From contig JAZRNK010000041.1 in the NCBI GenBank assembly GCA_045648145.1, positions 1 to 9,675 of the forward strand: DNA of 9,675 nt. Direction: 5' to 3'. Shown one piece after another: positions 1-7,555 of this stretch. Made by a program: the position numbers and the translations under genes. A model generated the notes under the pieces. The model was given only the letters and a program-made list of their open reading frames with translations. It did not search any database and was not told the origin of the DNA. Origin of the DNA: UMGS172 sp045648145. GTDB lineage: Bacteria; Bacillota; Clostridia; Oscillospirales; Acutalibacteraceae. Positions within the stretch are counted from its first letter, which is position 1. Each line of letters begins with the position of its first letter.

Positions 1-1
1 T

Positions 2-967
2 GTTTGTGAAATAGGCTATAACGATGCATCCCAAGGCTTTGATGGTAATACCTGTGCGGTTATGACTTCGATTGACGAGCAGTCGCCCGATATTGCTTTG
101 GGGGTTGATAAATCGTTCGAATTAAAAGGCGGAGAAGAGGACAAATATAACCTCAACGGCGCAGGTGACCAAGGTATGATGTTTGGTTTTGCCTGTAACG
201 AAACTAAAGAGCTTATGCCGTTGCCCATTTCACTTGCTCATAAGCTTGCTTTAAAGCTTACCGAGGTGCGTGAGAACGGTATCTTGCCTTATCTTTGTCC
301 TGATGGCAAAACTCAGGTTACAGTTGAATATAATGAAGATGTTCCTACAAGAATTGAGGCTGTTGTTGTTTCAAGTCAACATAGTGCTGATATTTCCTTG
401 GAAACCTTGAGGGCAGATATTTTAGAAAAGGTTATCAAACCGATTATTCCTGCAAATTTATTTGATAGTAATACAAAAATTTACATTAATCCAACAGGAC
501 GTTTTGTTGTTGGTGGCCCTCAGGGTGATACCGGTCTTACCGGCAGAAAAATAATTGTTGATACATACGGTGGTTATTCAAGACACGGCGGCGGCGCTTT
601 CAGTGGTAAAGATCCTACTAAGGTTGACCGTTCTGCTGCTTATGCTGCGCGTTATGTTGCTAAAAATATTGTTGCTGCAGGTTTGGCTGACAAGTGTGAG
701 GTTCAGTTGGCTTATGCAATAGGCGTTGCACGACCTGTATCGGTTATGGTTGATACGTTTGGCACGGGTAAATATGATAACGAAACTATCGCTAATGCTG
801 TTAACAAGGTTTTTGATTTGCGTCCTGCCGCTATTATCGATAAATTCAATATGAGAAAACCGATTTATTCTGCTCTTTCGGCTTATGGTCATTTAGGACG
901 CGAAGAGTTAGGCGTTAAGTGGGAAGAAACCGATAAGGTTGACGAACTTTTAAATGTGCTTAAATAA
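2..967 (+). CDS. metK: S-adenosylmethionine synthetase, 5'-truncated by window edge
   Basis: Cytosolic enzyme that makes S-adenosylmethionine from methionine and ATP, the methyl donor of the cell. The frame is open from base 2 with no start, and the first visible residues (VCEIGYNDASQGFDGN) are internal MetK sequence, so the gene begins left of the window; the ATG at 62 is an internal methionine. 321 residues are visible against a usual 385-400, so roughly 70-80 N-terminal residues are missing, including the first ATP-contact histidine region. In the visible part, GAGDQG lies at residues 53-58, the GDTGLTGRK / DTYGG block at about 175-191 and the glycine-rich GGGAFSGKDPTKVDR phosphate-binding loop at 196-210. 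The C-terminus (GREELGVKWEETDKVDELL) is complete. No intrinsic terminator is visible after the stop, so read-through into the next gene is possible. Any SAM-responsive leader would lie outside the window. Confidence 0.97.
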   Translation, partial: VCEIGYNDASQGFDGNTCAVMTSIDEQSPDIALGVDKSFELKGGEEDKYNLNGAGDQGMMFGFACNETKELMPLPISLAHKLALKLTEVRENGILPYLCPDGKTQVTVEYNEDVPTRIEAVVVSSQHSADISLETLRADILEKVIKPIIPANLFDSNTKIYINPTGRFVVGGPQGDTGLTGRKIIVDTYGGYSRHGGGAFSGKDPTKVDRSAAYAARYVAKNIVAAGLADKCEVQLAYAIGVARPVSVMVDTFGTGKYDNETIANAVNKVFDLRPAAIIDKFNMRKPIYSALSAYGHLGREELGVKWEETDKVDELLNVLK

Positions 968-974
968 TATTTAA

Positions 975-1003
975 TTGTTATTTAATAGAAGTTTATATAT
1001 AAT
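975..1003 (+). promoter_or_regulatory. Sigma-A type promoter for the MgtC-family gene
   Basis: TTGTTA at 975-980 and TATAAT at 998-1003 are separated by 17 bases, close to the sigma-A consensus. Transcription would start near 1010, giving a leader of about 50 bases. The region is extremely A/T-rich, so chance -10 matches are common; a second TATAAT at 1020-1025 has no matching -35. No M-box-like structured leader is visible. Confidence 0.5.
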
Positions 1004-1061
1004 TTAATGTAATTAAGAATATAATTTAAAAATTAATTAATAAGGAGTCATTGAGTTATTA

Positions 1062-1748
1062 ATGCAAATTATAGATTTTTTAATTAATGAATTTGATTTA
1101 ACTGATGTTGAATTAATAGTTCAGGTTGCTATAAGATCATTTATTGCGGTGATTATTGGAACGGTTATTGGTAGTGAACGTGCGCGTCACGGCCGTGCAG
1201 CTGGTATGCGTACTCATATTTTAGTATGCTTGGGCGCAACATTAACCTCAATGATTGGTGTATATTTAAATATTAAATATCAAAATCAAATTGACGTAGC
1301 TCGTCTTTCGGCACAGGTAATATCAGGGGTTGGCTTTTTGGGCGCAGGTATGATAATCTTGAAAAATAATAATATAATTACAGGATTAACAACCGCAGCA
1401 GGAGTTTGGACAACAAGTATTATTGGTATTGCTTTAGGCTTTGGTTTTTATTTCGGTGCGATTATTGTATTTATTATTTACATAATGACCATAGTTGTTT
1501 TAGGAAAATTTGAAAAATCAAAAAGAATAAATAATACAATTTATTTTGAAATTAATGATATAGCCAAAACCAACGAAATTATTAATACAATTGAATCTAA
1601 ATATGATATTGCAACATCGTTTCATACAGTACCGGCTAAAAGCGGTGTTATTGGAAATTTGGGTGTTGTGGTTATTGATACAAGCAATAAAATTGATTTA
1701 GACAGTCTTTTGGAAAATGAAAATATAGTTTTTACAGAGATTGAATAA
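1062..1748 (+). CDS. MgtC/SapB family membrane protein
   Basis: A 228-residue integral membrane protein of the MgtC/SapB/YhiD family. The family hallmarks are present: a first helix ending in GSERARHGRAAGMRTH (residues 37-52, with the conserved ER and AG-RTH), a second helix, the SGVGFLGAGMI motif (88-98) and GLTTAAGVWTTSIIG (108-122). Four to five hydrophobic segments fill residues 15-148. The soluble C-terminus (about 155-228) resembles the small ACT-like domain of longer members. Some family members matter for survival in low magnesium or inside hosts by modulating F1Fo ATP synthase, but most homologues in commensals have no known role, and no Mg-sensing leader is seen here. The start at ATG 1062 is preceded by AAGGAG at 1042-1047, an unusually long 14-base spacing. 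An in-frame stop at 1041 excludes a much longer protein. Confidence 0.9.
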   Translation: MQIIDFLINEFDLTDVELIVQVAIRSFIAVIIGTVIGSERARHGRAAGMRTHILVCLGATLTSMIGVYLNIKYQNQIDVARLSAQVISGVGFLGAGMIILKNNNIITGLTTAAGVWTTSIIGIALGFGFYFGAIIVFIIYIMTIVVLGKFEKSKRINNTIYFEINDIAKTNEIINTIESKYDIATSFHTVPAKSGVIGNLGVVVIDTSNKIDLDSLLENENIVFTEIE

Positions 1749-1766
1749 ATATTTTGCAATATTTAT
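1745..1766 (+). repeat. 9-bp perfect A/T inverted repeat across the MgtC stop codon
   Basis: ATAAATATT at 1745-1753 and AATATTTAT at 1758-1766 form a perfect 9-bp stem around a TTGC loop. It overlaps the MgtC-family stop codon and the -35 of the next promoter candidate. There is no G/C clamp and no clean T-run, so it is a weak terminator at best; it could equally be an operator or chance in A/T-rich DNA. Confidence 0.4.
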
Positions 1767-1781
1767 GTTGTTTAATATAAT
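1754..1781 (+). promoter_or_regulatory. Possible promoter for the Ldh-family dehydrogenase
   Basis: TTGCAA at 1754-1759 and TATAAT at 1776-1781 with a 16-base spacer. Transcription would start near 1788, just ahead of the AAAAGG ribosome binding site at 1789-1794. The leader would be only about 16 bases. Co-transcription with the MgtC-family gene 55 bases upstream is the alternative. Confidence 0.4.
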
Positions 1782-1803
1782 TTTTAATAAAAGGATGATA
1801 AAA

Positions 1804-2913
1804 ATGAAAAAAACAAACATTGTTGATTGGGAAACAATTACAAATTTTGTGGTTGATGCTTTTGTCGGATACGGTGTTCCGAGAGCAGATGCTAAAATTT
1901 GCGCCGATGTTCTTTTGGAATCAGATAAAAGAGGCATTGAATCACACGGTGTTAACCGTTTTAAACCGGTTTATCTTGATAGAATTAAAGCCGGTATTCA
2001 GCAACCCGTCACCGAGATAGAGATAATAAAAGAAACACCTACTACTGCAGTTTTAGACGGTCATCACGGTATGGGACAGGTGATAGGTCATAAGGCTATG
2101 AGTATGGCTATAAAGAAGGCTAAGGAATACGGTATGGGCATGGTTGTTGTTCGTAATTCTTGCCATTATGGTATCGCCGGATATTATACATCTATGGCCA
2201 CAGATAACGGTTGCATAGGCATGACAGGTACAAATGCTCGTCCTTCGGTTGCACCTACAAACGGCGTTGAAGGTATGTTTGGTACTAATCCTTTTACTAT
2301 TGGTGTGCCTACTGATGAGGCTTTTGATTTTAATTTTGACTGTGCTACTTCAATTACTCAAAACGGCAAAATAGAGTATTATGAGAGAATTGGTGAAGAC
2401 GTTCATCCCGGTACTATTATCGGTCAGGATGGCTCTGCTGTTGAAGGTGATGCAGGCGTTGCCTTAAAGCAGATTCGTAACGGTACAGCAGCACTTACAA
2501 CCCTTGGTGGTATCGGTGAAGCTCTTGGCGGCTATAAGGGTTATGGTTTTGCTATGGCGGTTGAGTTTTTCTCGTCTATTTTGCAGGACGGTGCTTATGG
2601 CAAAGCGCTTGATGGTAAAGATGAAAACGGTAACATCCGTCCTTATCAGTTGGGTCATTGGTTTATCGCTATTGACACCGATCATTTTCTTGGTGAGGAT
2701 ATTGCACGTAAAAAAGCAGGAGAAATTACCCGTAGTATGAGAGCTTCAAAAAAAGCACCCGGAGCTGATAGGATTTATACAGCAGGCGAAAAAGAATATG
2801 AAATTCGCCTTGCACGTAAAAACGGCGTTCCTATTAATGAATCGGTTCAAAAGGAAATAATCCAAGTTCGCGATACATTAGGTCTTACACAATATAAATT
2901 CCCTTGGGAATAA
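1804..2913 (+). CDS. Malate/L-lactate/ureidoglycolate dehydrogenase family (Ldh_2) oxidoreductase
   Basis: A 369-residue cytosolic NAD(P)-dependent 2-hydroxyacid dehydrogenase of the Ldh_2 (YlbC/AllD/ComC-like) fold, distinct from classical Rossmann-type LDH/MDH. Family landmarks are SHGVNR (residues 47-52, catalytic-region His48), the RNSCHYGIAGYY block (117-128, His121), GTNPFTIGVP (160-169) and GGYKGYGFAM (242-251, Lys245). The length is slightly above the usual 340-365. Substrate cannot be read from sequence: malate, L-lactate, ureidoglycolate and sulfolactate enzymes share these motifs, and no allantoin, sulfolactate or coenzyme M genes are nearby. ATG 1804 was chosen because AAAAGG at 1789-1794 sits 9 bases upstream. 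In-frame ATG 1795 directly abuts that site, and TTG 1741 lies inside the upstream gene and would add a hydrophobic tail unlike the family. The gene ends directly before a bidirectional terminator. Confidence 0.9.
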   Translation: MKKTNIVDWETITNFVVDAFVGYGVPRADAKICADVLLESDKRGIESHGVNRFKPVYLDRIKAGIQQPVTEIEIIKETPTTAVLDGHHGMGQVIGHKAMSMAIKKAKEYGMGMVVVRNSCHYGIAGYYTSMATDNGCIGMTGTNARPSVAPTNGVEGMFGTNPFTIGVPTDEAFDFNFDCATSITQNGKIEYYERIGEDVHPGTIIGQDGSAVEGDAGVALKQIRNGTAALTTLGGIGEALGGYKGYGFAMAVEFFSSILQDGAYGKALDGKDENGNIRPYQLGHWFIAIDTDHFLGEDIARKKAGEITRSMRASKKAPGADRIYTAGEKEYEIRLARKNGVPINESVQKEIIQVRDTLGLTQYKFPWE

Positions 2914-2915
2914 TA

Positions 2916-2947
2916 AAAAAACCGACTGGATAACCAGCCGGTTTTTT
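2916..2947. terminator. Bidirectional intrinsic terminator between convergent genes
   Basis: Arms 2916-2929 (six A then CCGACTGG) and 2934-2947 (CCAGCCGG then six T) pair with one A/C mismatch around the loop ATAA. A-run on one side and T-run on the other let it stop transcription from both directions: the dehydrogenase on the plus strand and the ABC/DUF554 operon on the minus strand, whose stop codons lie within a few bases of it. Confidence 0.93.
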
Positions 2948-2948
2948 G

Positions 2949-3698
2949 TTACATAAACAAGCATAAAAGAATTGGCAGGAAAATAGCAGGCACCATATTC
3001 ATAACCTTAAATTCAGTTATTTTCAGCATATTAAAAGCTAAAGCAATAATTACAAGATTACCCACAAAGCTCATTTGCGAAATTATATAGTTAGATAAGA
3101 AGTTGCCTGCAATATAAGCTATTACAGTTATGGTTCCTTGATATGTAAACACAAAGGCAGCCGACAAAGCAACTCCGATACCGAGTGATGAAGCGAAAAC
3201 AATGGCGGCAACAAAGTCGAGCAAAGTTTTAGCATATATGGTCGAATTATCACCTGTAAGACCGCTTTCGATAGAGCCAACTATTGTCATAGCGCCGACA
3301 CAAAAAAGTAGACTTGCAGTTACAAAGCCTTGAGCAATAGGCATGTTTGTGTTTTTGCTTTTAAACTTGTTTTCAACCCAAACACCTAATTTATTAACCT
3401 TGCCATCAATGTCGATTAATTCACCGATAAGTGTGCCTATTACCATTGAGAGAATAATAAGCAAAATATTTTGTGAATAAACGGTGTCATCGCCTTTAAA
3501 GGTGTGACTTTGCACAACACCGGTAACACCAATAAGCAGGGTGCAAAGTCCAAGTGCTTGCATTAGACGTGAACTTAAGCTTTCGGGTATTTTTTTGCCA
3601 ATCAGTATACCGAGTAAGCCGCCTAAAACAACACCTATTGTATTAACGATTGTTCCGGTAAAAAACCAATTATTAAGATTTTTTAAAATTTCTAACAT
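2949..3698 (-). CDS. DUF554 family integral membrane protein
   Basis: A 249-residue polytopic membrane protein of the DUF554 family (YdfK/YqgA-like), whose transport substrate, if any, is unknown. Recognisable blocks are TGTIVNTIGVVLGGLLGILIGKK (14-36), GTLIGELIDID (88-98), and FCVGAMTIVGSIESGLTGDNS (132-152), the most conserved segment of the family; about seven hydrophobic segments are visible. The start at 3698 is supported by AGAAGGA about 6 bases upstream on the minus strand. The N-terminus has an extra amphipathic segment of about 12 residues (MLEILKNLNNWF) before the usual beginning of the family. It is the last gene of the minus-strand operon, 11 bases after the second ABC subunit, and ends at the shared terminator. 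A link with the exporter is suggested only by position. Confidence 0.88.
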   Translation of the reverse strand: MLEILKNLNNWFFTGTIVNTIGVVLGGLLGILIGKKIPESLSSRLMQALGLCTLLIGVTGVVQSHTFKGDDTVYSQNILLIILSMVIGTLIGELIDIDGKVNKLGVWVENKFKSKNTNMPIAQGFVTASLLFCVGAMTIVGSIESGLTGDNSTIYAKTLLDFVAAIVFASSLGIGVALSAAFVFTYQGTITVIAYIAGNFLSNYIISQMSFVGNLVIIALAFNMLKITEFKVMNMVPAIFLPILLCLFM

Positions 3699-3709
3699 AA
3701 AAATCCTTC

Positions 3710-5455
3710 TTATTTCGAAAACTGACTGTTATAAAGCTCGTGATAAAATCCTCGTTTTTCAAGTAATTCGCTATGATTACCTTGTTCAATAATATTGCCG
3801 TCCTTCATAACAAGGATAATATCCGACTCTTTAATTGTAGACAGTCTGTGCGCAACGACAAAGCTTGTTCTGCCTTGCATAAGCTGTGAGAATGAGCGCT
3901 GAATATGCTGTTCGGTGTGGACGTCAATAGAAGACGTTGCTTCATCAAGAATAAGCATTGGCGGTACGTTAAGCATAATTCTGGTTATGCACAAAAGCTG
4001 TTTCTGACCTTCTGAAAGATTACCGCCGTCTTCAGCGATAACAGTGTCATATCCGTTGGGTAAACGCTTTATAAAACTGTGTGCATGTGTAGCTTTTGCT
4101 GCGGCAATTATTTCTTCCTCTGTTGCATTAGGATTACCAAACGTAATATTTTCACGAATTGTAGCCGATTTCAACCAGGTTTCCTGCAACACCATTCCGT
4201 AGGATTTGCGTAAACTGTGCCGCGTAATATCCTTAATATTTGTGCCGTCAATCGTAATTTTACCGTCTGTTACGTCATAAAAACGCATAAGCAGGTTAAT
4301 TAAAGTCGTTTTACCGCAGCCTGTAGGACCGACAATAGCAATACGCTGACCGTATTTAACGTTAAGATTAAGATTTTCAATTAGCTTTTTCTCTTGAGTG
4401 TAGGAAAAACAAACGTCGGTCATAGAAATGTTTCCGTCTTTTAAAGAAAACTCGAGTGAATTTTCGTCGGTAGGTTCAGACGGTTCATCAATAAGACTAA
4501 AAATACGCTCAGCACAGACAAGGGCGTTTTGTAATTCTGTAATAACACCGGATATTTCGTTAAACGGCTTGGTGTACTGACTTGCATAACTAAGCAAGCA
4601 GGAGAGTGAACCGATGGTAAATAAGGGATTAGTAATAGCGGTTATAGCGCCGATAAGACACACAACAGCATAAATTACAGAGTTAATAACACGAGTGGTA
4701 GGATTAACCATAGATGAGAAAAATACTGCCTTCAACGACCATTTATCAAGCCTTGCGTTAATTTCCTTAAACTGCTCAACACAAATGTCGTTGTGATTAA
4801 AGGCTTGAACGGTTTTCTGATTACCAATATATTCCTCGATAAATGCGGTTTGTTCACCTCTGGTTTCACTTTGAAGCTGAAACATATTGTGCGTTCGACT
4901 TGCAATAAACTTAGCAGCAAAAAGCGAAATAGGGGAAAGAATAACAACAACCAAGGCGATTTTCCAATCTATGCTTAACATTAACACAACTGTACCGAGT
5001 ATTGTGATAAGCCCCGTAAATAACTGTGAAAAGCCCATAAGCAGACCGTCTGCCATAGTGTCAACGTCGGTAATAACTCGGCTGACGACATCACCGTAAG
5101 GGTGAGAATCAATATATTTCAACGGTAATTTTTGAATTTTTTTAAAAGCGTTTTCACGAATCGAATGAACAATTCCGTAGGTCATTTTATTGTTAAAGAG
5201 GCTCATTAACCATTGAGAAGCAGCAGTTATTGCAATTAAAAATGCAATTTTAGTTAGAATTTGAAGAATTTTGTCAAAATTAACGTTGTTTTTACCGATA
5301 ATATTATCTATTGCTTCGCCAACAAGGACCGGTACGTAAAGTGTTAATGATACTGTTACGATAGCAAAGATAAGTGATAAGATAAGCTGGAGCTTATGTC
5401 CCTTTAAAAGAGTTATCAGCTTTTTAAACGTAGAGGATTTAATGTTGTTTTTCAT
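3710..5455 (-). CDS. ABC exporter half-transporter, subunit with catalytic Walker B Glu
   Basis: A 581-residue fused membrane plus ATPase half-transporter of the type IV exporter fold (formerly type I; multidrug/lipid/peptide exporters). The transmembrane domain spans about 20-310 with six hydrophobic segments; the nucleotide-binding domain covers about 340-575. Motifs: Walker A GPTGCGKT (376-383), Q-loop Gln424, signature LSEGQ (480-484), Walker B LILDE (501-505, Glu505 catalytic), switch His536 (VVAHRLST). The signature departs from LSGGQ, as is usual for the TM288-like partner of heterodimeric exporters. The start codon overlaps the partner's stop by one base (TAATG), with AGGAGG embedded in the partner's last codons, so translation is coupled. 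Substrate is unknown; drugs, lipids or peptides are all possible. No peptidase domain or precursor peptide is seen nearby. Confidence 0.93.
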   Translation of the reverse strand: MKNNIKSSTFKKLITLLKGHKLQLILSLIFAIVTVSLTLYVPVLVGEAIDNIIGKNNVNFDKILQILTKIAFLIAITAASQWLMSLFNNKMTYGIVHSIRENAFKKIQKLPLKYIDSHPYGDVVSRVITDVDTMADGLLMGFSQLFTGLITILGTVVLMLSIDWKIALVVVILSPISLFAAKFIASRTHNMFQLQSETRGEQTAFIEEYIGNQKTVQAFNHNDICVEQFKEINARLDKWSLKAVFFSSMVNPTTRVINSVIYAVVCLIGAITAITNPLFTIGSLSCLLSYASQYTKPFNEISGVITELQNALVCAERIFSLIDEPSEPTDENSLEFSLKDGNISMTDVCFSYTQEKKLIENLNLNVKYGQRIAIVGPTGCGKTTLINLLMRFYDVTDGKITIDGTNIKDITRHSLRKSYGMVLQETWLKSATIRENITFGNPNATEEEIIAAAKATHAHSFIKRLPNGYDTVIAEDGGNLSEGQKQLLCITRIMLNVPPMLILDEATSSIDVHTEQHIQRSFSQLMQGRTSFVVAHRLSTIKESDIILVMKDGNIIEQGNHSELLEKRGFYHELYNSQFSK

Positions 5456-7170
5456 TACATATCCTCCTTTTGTAGCTGTGTAGAGCAGATATTTTTGTAA
5501 ATATCACAATTCTCTATCAACTCTTTGTGTGTACCGATACCGACAACTTCACCGTCATCAAGCACAACAATTTTATCAGCATGCATAATAGAGGGTACAC
5601 GCTGGGAAACAATAAAGACGGTAGGGTTAAACGGCAGGTTGGCTATATCTTTACGAAGCTTTGCCTCGGTTGCAAAATCAAGTGCAGATGAACTGTCGTC
5701 AAGGATGAGTATTTCAGGCTCACCAACCAATGCACGTGCAATGCAAAGGCGTTGCTTTTGACCGCCGGAGAGGTTTCTTCCGCCTTGCTCGATTACAGCG
5801 TCAAGACCGCCTTTAGATTCGATTATGTCAAGTATCTGTGCACGGCTTAAAGCAAGCTTTAAATCGTCATCCGAAGCAGTTTTTCCGCCGAGCAACAAAT
5901 TATCACGTACAGTACCCTTGAAAAGTACGTTTTTTTGCATAACAACCGAAACAATTCTCTTTAACTCGTTTTTAGGTATGCTTTTAACGTTTACTCCGTT
6001 AATTAAAACTGAGCCATCGGTTGAGCAGTAAAAATTGGGCAAGAGATTAACTAAAGTGCTTTTACCGGAGCCTGTAGGACCAATTATACCAACAGTTTCT
6101 CCTGCGTTTACAGCGAAACTGATGTTTGAAAGTGAATTTTCTGCGGCACCGTTATATTTAAAGCAAACGTCTTTAAATTCAATAAAACATCCACTTTTTG
6201 AGTCGGAACTGTTTAGTGTGTCGTTCGTAATCGGTGCGTACATAACCTTTCCAATTCTGTCAGCGCAGGCGAGTGATTTGTTTAAGGTTATAATCATATT
6301 TGCGAGTTTAACAAGCTCGATTAAAATTTGTGACATATAGTTATAGATGGCCACAATGCTACCTTGAGAAAGGCTACCGTCATTAACTCTGATACCGCCA
6401 ACCCAAATAATAGCAATAACTGCGGCGTTTACGATGACGTAAGTAAGTGGATTCATTAAAGCAGAAATATTGCCAACCTTGTTTTGTAAATTAGTCAAAA
6501 CAGTGTTTTCATTATCAAACTCGTCAATTTCATCATTTTCTTTACAGAAGGCACGAATTACGCGAACACCTTTGAGGTTTTCACGTGTTTTAAGCAAAAT
6601 TTTATCTAAATGAAGCTGTACCTTTTTATAAATCGGAACGGTAACCGCCATAATTGATACAACAATAACAGCAAGAATGGGGATGGCAACAACAAAAATC
6701 AAAGCTGATACGGTGTCTACTGTAAAGGCCATAATCATTGCGCCGAAAACAATAAAAGGGGAGCGGAGTAACAGACGTAGTGTAAGATTAACACCTGTTT
6801 GTACCTGATTTATGTCGTTTGTTAGTCGTGTTATAAGGGTTGAGGTGCCAATTTTATCTAAATCGGTAAACGTGAATTTTTGGATTTTTTCGAACAAGGA
6901 AACTCTAATTTTAGACGCAAAACCAATAGACGCTTTGGCAGCAAAAAACTGTGCCGTTATAGCGCACAAAAAGCCAATAAGACCAAGAAGCGCCATAATA
7001 GCCGTTCTTATTACTATATACTTTACGTTTTTGTTTGCGATACCGTTGTCGATAATATCTGCAACAACTAAAGGTACAAGCAGTTCAAAAATAGCTTCGG
7101 TCAGCTTAAAAAACGGACCTAATACTGCTTCTTTACGGTATCCTTTCATAAATTTCAAAAGTTTTCTCAT
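5455..7170 (-). CDS. ABC exporter half-transporter, subunit with degenerate ATP site
   Basis: A 571-residue half-transporter, first gene of the minus-strand operon. Transmembrane domain about 15-300, nucleotide-binding domain about 328-565. Walker A GPTGSGKS (364-371), Q-loop Gln412 and signature LSGGQ (467-471) are intact, but the Walker B reads ILILDD (487-492), with Asp492 where the catalytic Glu belongs, and the switch His is Gln523 (VSQRVPS). These are the known marks of the degenerate-site subunit (TM287-like) of heterodimeric exporters, and they complement the altered signature of the neighbouring subunit. The start ATG 7170 has only a weak purine stretch upstream, but the N-terminus (MRKLLKFMKGYRKEAVLGPF) matches how such subunits usually begin. 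A promoter sits about 30 bases upstream. It overlaps the partner gene by one base. Confidence 0.93.
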   Translation of the reverse strand: MRKLLKFMKGYRKEAVLGPFFKLTEAIFELLVPLVVADIIDNGIANKNVKYIVIRTAIMALLGLIGFLCAITAQFFAAKASIGFASKIRVSLFEKIQKFTFTDLDKIGTSTLITRLTNDINQVQTGVNLTLRLLLRSPFIVFGAMIMAFTVDTVSALIFVVAIPILAVIVVSIMAVTVPIYKKVQLHLDKILLKTRENLKGVRVIRAFCKENDEIDEFDNENTVLTNLQNKVGNISALMNPLTYVIVNAAVIAIIWVGGIRVNDGSLSQGSIVAIYNYMSQILIELVKLANMIITLNKSLACADRIGKVMYAPITNDTLNSSDSKSGCFIEFKDVCFKYNGAAENSLSNISFAVNAGETVGIIGPTGSGKSTLVNLLPNFYCSTDGSVLINGVNVKSIPKNELKRIVSVVMQKNVLFKGTVRDNLLLGGKTASDDDLKLALSRAQILDIIESKGGLDAVIEQGGRNLSGGQKQRLCIARALVGEPEILILDDSSSALDFATEAKLRKDIANLPFNPTVFIVSQRVPSIMHADKIVVLDDGEVVGIGTHKELIENCDIYKNICSTQLQKEDM

Positions 7171-7201
7171 AGTAAATTCATTTCTTTATATTATTTAGAA
7201 A

Positions 7202-7230
7202 ATTATAACTTAATTTATTATTAAAATCAA
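7202..7230 (-). promoter_or_regulatory. Promoter of the ABC exporter / DUF554 operon
   Basis: Read on the minus strand, TTGATT (7230-7225) and TATAAT (7207-7202) are separated by exactly 17 bases. Transcription would start near 7195, giving a leader of about 25 bases before ATG 7170. It is divergent from the DUF896 gene promoter, in a 127-base A/T-rich intergenic region. Confidence 0.6.
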
Positions 7231-7252
7231 TAGCGATATATTAAATTTGCTC

Positions 7253-7281
7253 TTCACAAACAGACATTTTTGTGGTAAAGT
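7253..7281 (+). promoter_or_regulatory. Extended -10 promoter of the DUF896 gene with repeated TTTGTG half-sites
   Basis: TTCACA (7253-7258) and TAAAGT (7276-7281) lie 17 bases apart, and TGG before the -10 supplies an extended TGn element. TTTGTGGT occurs twice (7269-7276 and 7283-7290), flanking the -10, and CACAAA (7255-7260) is its inverted partial copy, so a regulator could bind here. No Gram-positive LexA box is visible, although ynzC of Bacillus belongs to an SOS operon. Confidence 0.5.
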
Positions 7282-7297
7282 ATTTGTGGTGATAAAA

Positions 7298-7501
7298 ATG
7301 GAACAAAAGAAACTTGATCGCATAAGCGAACTAACAAAAATTTCAAGAGAAAGAGAACTTACTGCTGAAGAACAGGCTGAAAGGGCTGAACTAAGGAAAG
7401 AATATATAAATTCCTACGTTTCTTCTTTGACGGGTATTTTGGACAATACCTATATTGAGCGTCCAGACGGCACAAAGACTAAACTGGAAAAGAAGAATTA
7501 A
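7298..7501 (+). CDS. DUF896 (YnzC-type) small protein
   Basis: A 67-residue cytosolic protein of the DUF896 family, like Bacillus subtilis YnzC. The family shows a short helical hairpin with a conserved pattern visible here: KLDRISELTKISRER-LT (5-22), EEQAERAELRKEYI (24-37), then a less ordered Lys-rich tail (IERPDGTK). Its molecular function is unknown; in B. subtilis the gene lies next to yneA in the SOS cell-division checkpoint operon, but no yneA-like gene is present here. ATG 7298 was preferred over the in-frame ATG 7247 because the family starts here, the upstream residues are unlike it, and 7247 lies upstream of the predicted transcription start. The ribosome binding site is weak (GTGGTGAT at 7286-7293). 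Confidence 0.87.
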   Translation: MEQKKLDRISELTKISRERELTAEEQAERAELRKEYINSYVSSLTGILDNTYIERPDGTKTKLEKKN

Positions 7502-7503
7502 TT

Positions 7504-7533
7504 TTGCGTAATTACAACTCTTACGGGTATAAT
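7504..7533 (+). promoter_or_regulatory. Promoter of the 140-residue helical protein gene
   Basis: TTGCGT (7504-7509) and a perfect TATAAT (7528-7533) are 18 bases apart. Transcription would begin near 7540, almost on the AAAGGAG ribosome binding site (7540-7546), so the leader is about 15 bases, little more than the binding site. Confidence 0.6.
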
Positions 7534-7555
7534 ACTTTTAAAGGAGAGTTGTTTT

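Noticed and set aside
968..1061. Mg-sensing (M-box) leader before the MgtC-family gene
   Set aside because: The gap is too short and almost entirely A/T, with no stable stems.
1741..1803. Longer N-terminus of the dehydrogenase starting at TTG 1741
   Set aside because: It lies within the last codons of the MgtC-family gene, has no ribosome binding site, and adds residues unlike the Ldh_2 family; ATG 1804 has a well-placed AAAAGG.
6812..7198. Plus-strand open frame of 128 residues opposite the first ABC subunit
   Set aside because: It is a mirror of the strongly supported minus-strand transporter gene and shows no family features or ribosome binding site.
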